Part shown: positions 59,705-64,000 of the stretch, one piece after another | Position numbering within the stretch: position 1 is the stretch's first letter | Layout of the letters: every line of letters starts with the position of its first letter | NCBI RefSeq assembly: GCF_027744825.2 | Contig: NC_071345.1 | Span: forward strand, 17,144,001-17,208,000 | DNA: 64,000 bases | Direction: 5' to 3' | Origin: Synchiropus splendidus | Lineage: Eukaryota; Chordata; Actinopteri; Syngnathiformes; Callionymidae | Notes under the pieces: model-generated | What the model was told of the DNA's origin: nothing | The model's input: the letters and a program-made list of their open reading frames with translations, nothing else | Database searches by the model: none | Program-made: the position numbers and the translations under genes

Positions 59705-61290
59705 ATGATTTTCCATGTTGACAAGTTACCAGAGCACAAGCAGCCATTGTACCATGACATATGGCGTTTGAGTTGCCATTCAGGGACATTGTTTCTTAGC
59801 CTTGCACATGACTCCCAAGCTATGACAGTGGAGGTCTGTGTCCTGTCTTCATAAGCTCCTTTCGCTGCTGCTGTTCTATCATTCAGTGATTGTCTCAGAC
59901 ACTTCACCTTTGCCTCCAAACACTACCTCATCGTGCGAAAAAAGTCCCGCCAAACTCATCCAGAAATGTGTCGTGGGAACAAAGTCGCAAAGAGAACAAG
60001 TCTTTTCCCCCATCTGAAAAATGCAACAAGACAGAGAGGACCACCAAATGAAAGGTCTTGCTGCTTTAATTTAGAGAATACAGTCAGTGAGTTCAGTGCA
60101 TCTGAGGAGCCAACTCAAGGGTTGAGCCATGAGTCACGCTGGAGAGGCAAGTGGAGGTATCACGATGAGATGGATCGTAATACCTTTACTGTTGTCTTGA
60201 CCCAAGCCACAGTGTCACAACCGTGACACTTGCCTGTGTATAAAGTTGTAGCGCCTTGGACACTCGCTTAGTTGGGGTTGTCCTGGCTTCCCGTCAGTCC
60301 TCCGGGCAACATCTGCTCTGTGGCTGCTGAATGTGTTCCCCAGCTACTTTGGCCGTCTGTTCCTGTGTGTATGTAATAACATAAAAGCAGCAGAAGTGTG
60401 ACTGAGTAATTGTTGAAGCAACATAATCTATCATAGAAGTATTAGTTTTACTGCTGACACTGGCACGGTGAACTGGCTGTTGTGGCTGGAAATGAAAGGT
60501 CGCCTGCGAAGACGTCCACCACTTCCCTGGTGTGGATTTCGTTTTTAAACGCAGCCACTGCCCTCCTGCGTGTGTGATGTCGGGATCCCTGTGATAGTTT
60601 TGTCTTGCAGTAAAGCGCTTTCTAATGGTTTGTGGCTGCTGCCATCACCGCATGCTGGCCGGAGCCTCTCAAGACTTTCTTTATACTGTTAATCCCAGCG
60701 ACCGTTTAAAAATACATTAGTTCATTTTACCCCAGCAAGCACAGGTCTTATGATGCTAACAGTGTTCTGCAGATTTGACCCAGCAGTATCATTGGCTCTC
60801 AGGCATGACTAAGGCAAAAGCAAATAAGCGTTGAGCTGTTGAGTCTCATTGCGTTCTTGCGTTTAATTCATGCCCAAAAGCTCCATAAAGAACTGGTCTT
60901 TTGTGTAAGTCAGTGCTACATTATCATTTTGAATTTCACTTACGTGGCTTCACTGCTGGGTAAATTCATGTCTTAGCAAGCTGTGTGTGTTATAGGGGTT
61001 TTGCCCTGCTACTGCCACCTGCTGTCCAACTGACGTTGTTGCAATCAATGATATTTCAATAGCTGAAAAAGGCTTTGAAATGAAAAATAAATGTAATGTT
61101 TAGACAAAATATTGTTTTAAAAACATCCACAATGTTAGCGTGAATGAGTGGCTTGGTGGAGGTGTTGATCAATGTGTCAGTATTGGAAGATAAGATTTAT
61201 GTCGTATGACAATGTCTCCAATTAAAAATTAATAAATGTGTGGCATATAGTTGTCAGTACAGCACAGCCAACCAGGATTTACTAGATTGC
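59705..61290. other. No recognised gene
   Basis: Frames at 59701-59919 (minus) and 59933-60226 (plus) lack domains. About 60540-60950 is repeat-free and could contain further conserved non-coding sequence, but nothing specific supports it. Confidence 0.45.
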
Positions 61291-61295
61291 TGTTC

Positions 61296-61348
61296 TAGCA
61301 TAGCCTGTGCTGGCGTAGCCTGTGCTAGCATGGCTTGTGCGAGCATAG
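61296..61348. repeat. 15-bp minisatellite, 3.5 units
   Basis: Units TAGCATAGCCTGTGC, TGGCGTAGCCTGTGC, TAGCATGGCTTGTGC and a partial GAGCATAG stand head to tail with 2-3 differences each. Confidence 0.9.
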
Positions 61349-61349
61349 T

Positions 61350-62540
61350 AGGCACATCATGAAGACTCTTCTGGTCTGGGTCATTGAGTCAAGTTGTCCT
61401 GTCATGGAGACAGAAGAGCAACAAAATGCACCGCTGTTTTCAGCCGTGTAGGTGGACAGCCATCTTGACACTAGCCTTCTGAGAAATATATATCCAATAT
61501 TAAGTAAAATATGCAGGTTCATAGCCTTCAGCAACATGATTTGTTTTCTGATCTGTTTTTTTAAAGCATTGCACAGCACACTATAAACATACAGTTCTAG
61601 TTGGTGGGCGGCGCCCTTTCATCTAACAGAGACTCAGGGAAGAGCTGCTCCTTAGCGTGTGGCTGTAACTTCTCAGGATAGAATGCATTTCTCAACTTCT
61701 CTGCGATGTCAACGCTGAAGACTTCTGGTGAAGAAGGCAACCAGGTGAAGGACAGTCGTGGCGTTGACCGTGATGGGGGTGAAGATGAATCCAGACTGTG
61801 TTCTGTTGGACAGGAAGTCAGAACTTGTTTTTCCGCCTGACACTCTTGTTCAATAACTTAATCCCAGTCTGGCTTAAGTCCCAGCCTTTGCCCTGGCAAA
61901 CTACAACTAGATTGGGTTTCATGGAGACAACATGACACCTTTGTGAAAAGCTGACACACCAGGGCTGATACCGCCCGTGTGCCGTCCTCCGCCTCACTGC
62001 TGGACCGGTTCAGTGGAACAAGGAACAGTGATGAATTTTCTTGAAATGATGATCGACTTCCCGGAGGAGAGAAAAGTTTCCCTCCTCAACTCCGGGAGAG
62101 CAACTGTCCCTCTTCACGCTTTGTTCTGTGTCAATATGATTAGCCTCATTCTGTCACTCATCCTTCAAAATGGAGCTGATTAATAAGCCGTAAATGTGCC
62201 TGAGCGAATGACGCGGTGATCGTATCTGTTGGGTTTAGTCTTGTCATTCAGTCACATGACGGGAGGAAGCTCTGCGGGCCTCACAGCTGATGGCTCTTTT
62301 GTGTGGCTGTTTGTGAGGGGCGGGTGGGCCGGAGAGAATCTGACTAGCATGCAATAATATTTGTCCCACAGAAGTCGCTCTCTCGCCCTGCTCTTTCTGG
62401 CAAGAGCCGGGCGGCTTCTAAAAAAAGGTCCCACATTAATGAACTCATGAACAGAATGAACTGAGGTTACACCTAAACAATAGCTCCATCTAAACAGTCA
62501 GCGCAGAGGTTCATGTATTAGAGAGAGTTCACTCTGTCAG
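61350..62540. other. No recognised gene
   Basis: Frames at 61325-61579 (minus) and 61977-62183 (plus) lack domains. About 62090-62240 is repeat-free with homeodomain-like words ('atgattagcc', 'gctgattaataagcc') and might be a small conserved element; this is weak. Confidence 0.45.
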
Positions 62541-62544
62541 AGCG

Positions 62545-62665
62545 TGTCCAATGCCAGGCCCTGGGGCCAGTTGTGGTCCACAGAGAATGTACAGTACACA
62601 TTTTTAATAAGCAATTTGAAATGAAAACGCAACATCAGCCTTTTTTGTTATCATGCCAGTTGTAG
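62545..62665. mobile_element. hAT-like repeat end (opposite sense to the 34130 and 40630 copies)
   Basis: 'gtgtccaatgccaggccctggggccagttgtggtccac' matches the widespread start 'ggtgtcaaactcaaggcccgggggccaaatccggccc'. It is followed by 'gtacacatttttaataagcaatttgaaatgaaaacgcaaca', which fits the subterminal part of the same repeat. Confidence 0.6.
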
Positions 62666-62695
62666 GAAAGTAGCTGAAAGTGGAATTATACAGTA

Positions 62696-63151
62696 ATGAA
62701 GGCAGGCTCTGTTGTTGGCACAGAGCTGGACAGCCTAACATCAGTGGCAGAGCGACAGACATTGAACAGGCTTCTGTCCATCATTGACAATCCTAGTCAT
62801 CCTCTGCACAACACCATCTCCAGAGAGAGGAGCAGTTTCAGCGACAGACTGCTGTCATTGTCCTGCTCCACAGACCGACTGAGGAGATCATTCCTCCCTC
62901 ACACCATTCGACTCTTGAACATCTTTCAGGGAGGATGATAAAATGGACAAATACACTCTGGACTCACTACACACTCACACCATAGACACACATGCACTTT
63001 ATTTCACATACTGTTCACATACTGTTGTTTGTTTATTTGACTTTTTCTTATCTTTATTTGTACTATTGTTTGTTACTTGCTCTTATGTTTCCACATGTCA
63101 CGCTGCTGGAAATGGGAATTTCTCTTAGGAGATTAATAAAGTATTTATCTT

Positions 63152-63235
<84 letters not shown>

Positions 63236-63236
63236 A
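62696..63236 (+). mobile_element. LINE 3' end: C-terminal ORF2 remnant, 3' UTR and (ATCT)n tail
   Basis: The open frame 62696-62938 (80 codons) reads LNRLLSIIDNPSHPLHN...RERSSFSDRLLSLSC...RLRRSFLPHTIRLLN. This is the typical C-terminal tail of fish LINE reverse-transcriptase proteins, with cysteine and basic residues before the RRSFLP..IRLLN ending. After the stop, a short 3' UTR ends with 'ggaaatgggaatttctcttaggagattaataaagtatttatct', a LINE 3' end typical in fish, and then (ATCT)n at 63146-63236. The copy is 5'-truncated near 62690 but its remaining frame is intact, so it is fairly young. The clade (L2, Rex1/Babar or related) cannot be fixed by eye. Confidence 0.8.
63146..63236. repeat. (ATCT)n microsatellite, LINE tail
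   Basis: About 22 ATCT units directly after the LINE 3' end, continuing the element's own terminal motif. The plus-strand (Tyr-Leu-Ser-Ile)n translation is low-complexity. Confidence 0.95.
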
Positions 63237-63239
63237 TGA

Positions 63240-63545
63240 TTCTAATTCTGGTCTGTAAAGAAGCAAGAGTCTTTTCAGTTTAGTGCTATGGTCTGTGTTC
63301 ATAACTAGTAAATAAGAGGACTCTTTTTCATGGACTTCATAAGTTTAGCCAGTTATTGTTATGTTAAGGAAGTTGAGATACCCATTTTCAGTTTCCTGGA
63401 TGTTTTTTCTTCTCATTTTCTTCCTGCTTTCTGACCTTGAGATACAAATAATATATATATAATAATAAGAATTAGTGCATAAGTCACAAGACTTGTGAGA
63501 GAGACTCATGTGGAACGGTTGCCCCCAGACCACTCAAACACTCGC
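63240..63545. other. No recognised feature
   Basis: Nothing identifiable beyond a short (TA)n at about 63450-63462. Confidence 0.5.
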
Positions 63546-63549
63546 CCAC

Positions 63550-63705
63550 AATTTAGAGTCCTTCTGTATGTTTGTTTGGGCAGTGGGAGGAAACCAGAGT
63601 GTCTGGGGTGAAGCCACACAAGTGTAGGAGGACATTGAACTCTGCACCGAAAGGTCACGACTCGAGGATGTTTTTACCCCCAGGCTGCCCTCAACATGGA
63701 ATATT
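63550..63705 (-). mobile_element. SINE/LINE remnant (fish 'aatttagagtc' repeat)
   Basis: Ordered words 'aatttagagtcc', 'tgtatgtttgtttgggcagtgggaggaaaccagagtgtctgggg', 'ccacacaagtgtaggaggaca', 'aactctgcaccgaaaggtcacgactcgagg' and 'acccccaggctgccctc' follow the common fish repeat better than the copies at 15161 and 27799. In the intact family a box-B-like 'gattcgaacc' lies in this end, read in reverse. Confidence 0.7.
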
Positions 63706-64000
63706 TTGAATTTAAACAATGTGAACTTCAGTATTTACGAACAATATATCATTTAAATTTTACTCATATATAAAGATAATGAATGGAAAAATAGTCATTT
63801 TCTTTCTGGTCCCTAACAATGTTGATGCATATTTTTGAAAAACAAAATATCTAAACAGGCATTTAGAAATGGCAAATGTCGAAGTAATAAAGGTGTTTTT
63901 TTCCTTTTAATAAGTTAGTTTTTATTTAACTTGGTTTGTATTGATCTATGAATATTTTTAATTTCTTTTGTTTAATTTTGTGAAACACTTCTTGGTGCTA
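63706..64000. other. AT-rich window end, no recognised feature
   Basis: AT-rich sequence without a defined repeat unit or frame. Confidence 0.5.

Overview
This window looks like non-coding nuclear DNA from a teleost fish. It is AT-leaning and full of simple repeats. It carries several dispersed repeats that I recognise as typical of fish genomes: LINE 3' ends with (ATCT)n or GGAT-type tails, degenerate RTE-like LINE remnants, the motifs 'gggataggcyccacccc...gcgaccctg' and 'ggactgtgggaggaaac', hAT-like ends, and a DNA transposon ending in CAGTGGTACCTCGG. I found no intact protein-coding gene, tRNA, rRNA, CRISPR array or bacterial-type operon. Almost every open reading frame is short, overlaps others on both strands, and lacks a recognisable domain. 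The best reading is a gene desert or a very large intron. Family names come from recalled consensus sequences, not from a database search.

Layout. 0-8.7 kb: mostly unremarkable, with a purine tract, a LINE/SINE 3'-end remnant (about 2.1 kb), a short LINE-tail fragment (3.8 kb) and an AT-rich repeat with a 17-bp hairpin (about 4 kb). 8.7-11.1 kb: a palindromic triplet array, a compound (TA)n(GA)n tract, a candidate conserved regulatory block with paired TAATCC sites, and a second copy of the AT-rich repeat. 13.4-14.0 kb: first copy of a 0.57-0.59 kb DNA transposon fragment. 15-24 kb: a SINE/LINE remnant, three inverted-repeat (fold-back) structures, a hAT-like end, and a LINE 3' end interrupted by a long (AT)n tract. 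24-47 kb: sparse, with hAT-like and RTE-like remnants, a 22-bp palindrome centred on a full CRE (TGACGTCA), and blocks that resemble vertebrate conserved non-coding elements. 47.9-53.8 kb: many microsatellites, including a second palindromic triplet array. 53.8-58.3 kb: the most structured interval. It holds two direct copies of an unclassified retroposon-like repeat of about 450 bp, and between them an inverted second copy of the 13.4 kb transposon. 59-64 kb: candidate conserved blocks, a 15-bp minisatellite, a hAT-like end, the best-preserved LINE 3' end (C-terminal reverse-transcriptase-protein remnant plus (ATCT)n tail), and a last SINE/LINE remnant.

No genes work together here. The biology on show is repeat history, possible long-range enhancers, and DNA secondary structure. 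I did not find convincing evidence for a new biological system. The items most worth checking are the 450-bp repeat pair at 53.9/57.9 kb, the ORF shared by the two transposon copies, the palindromic triplet arrays, and the candidate conserved blocks.
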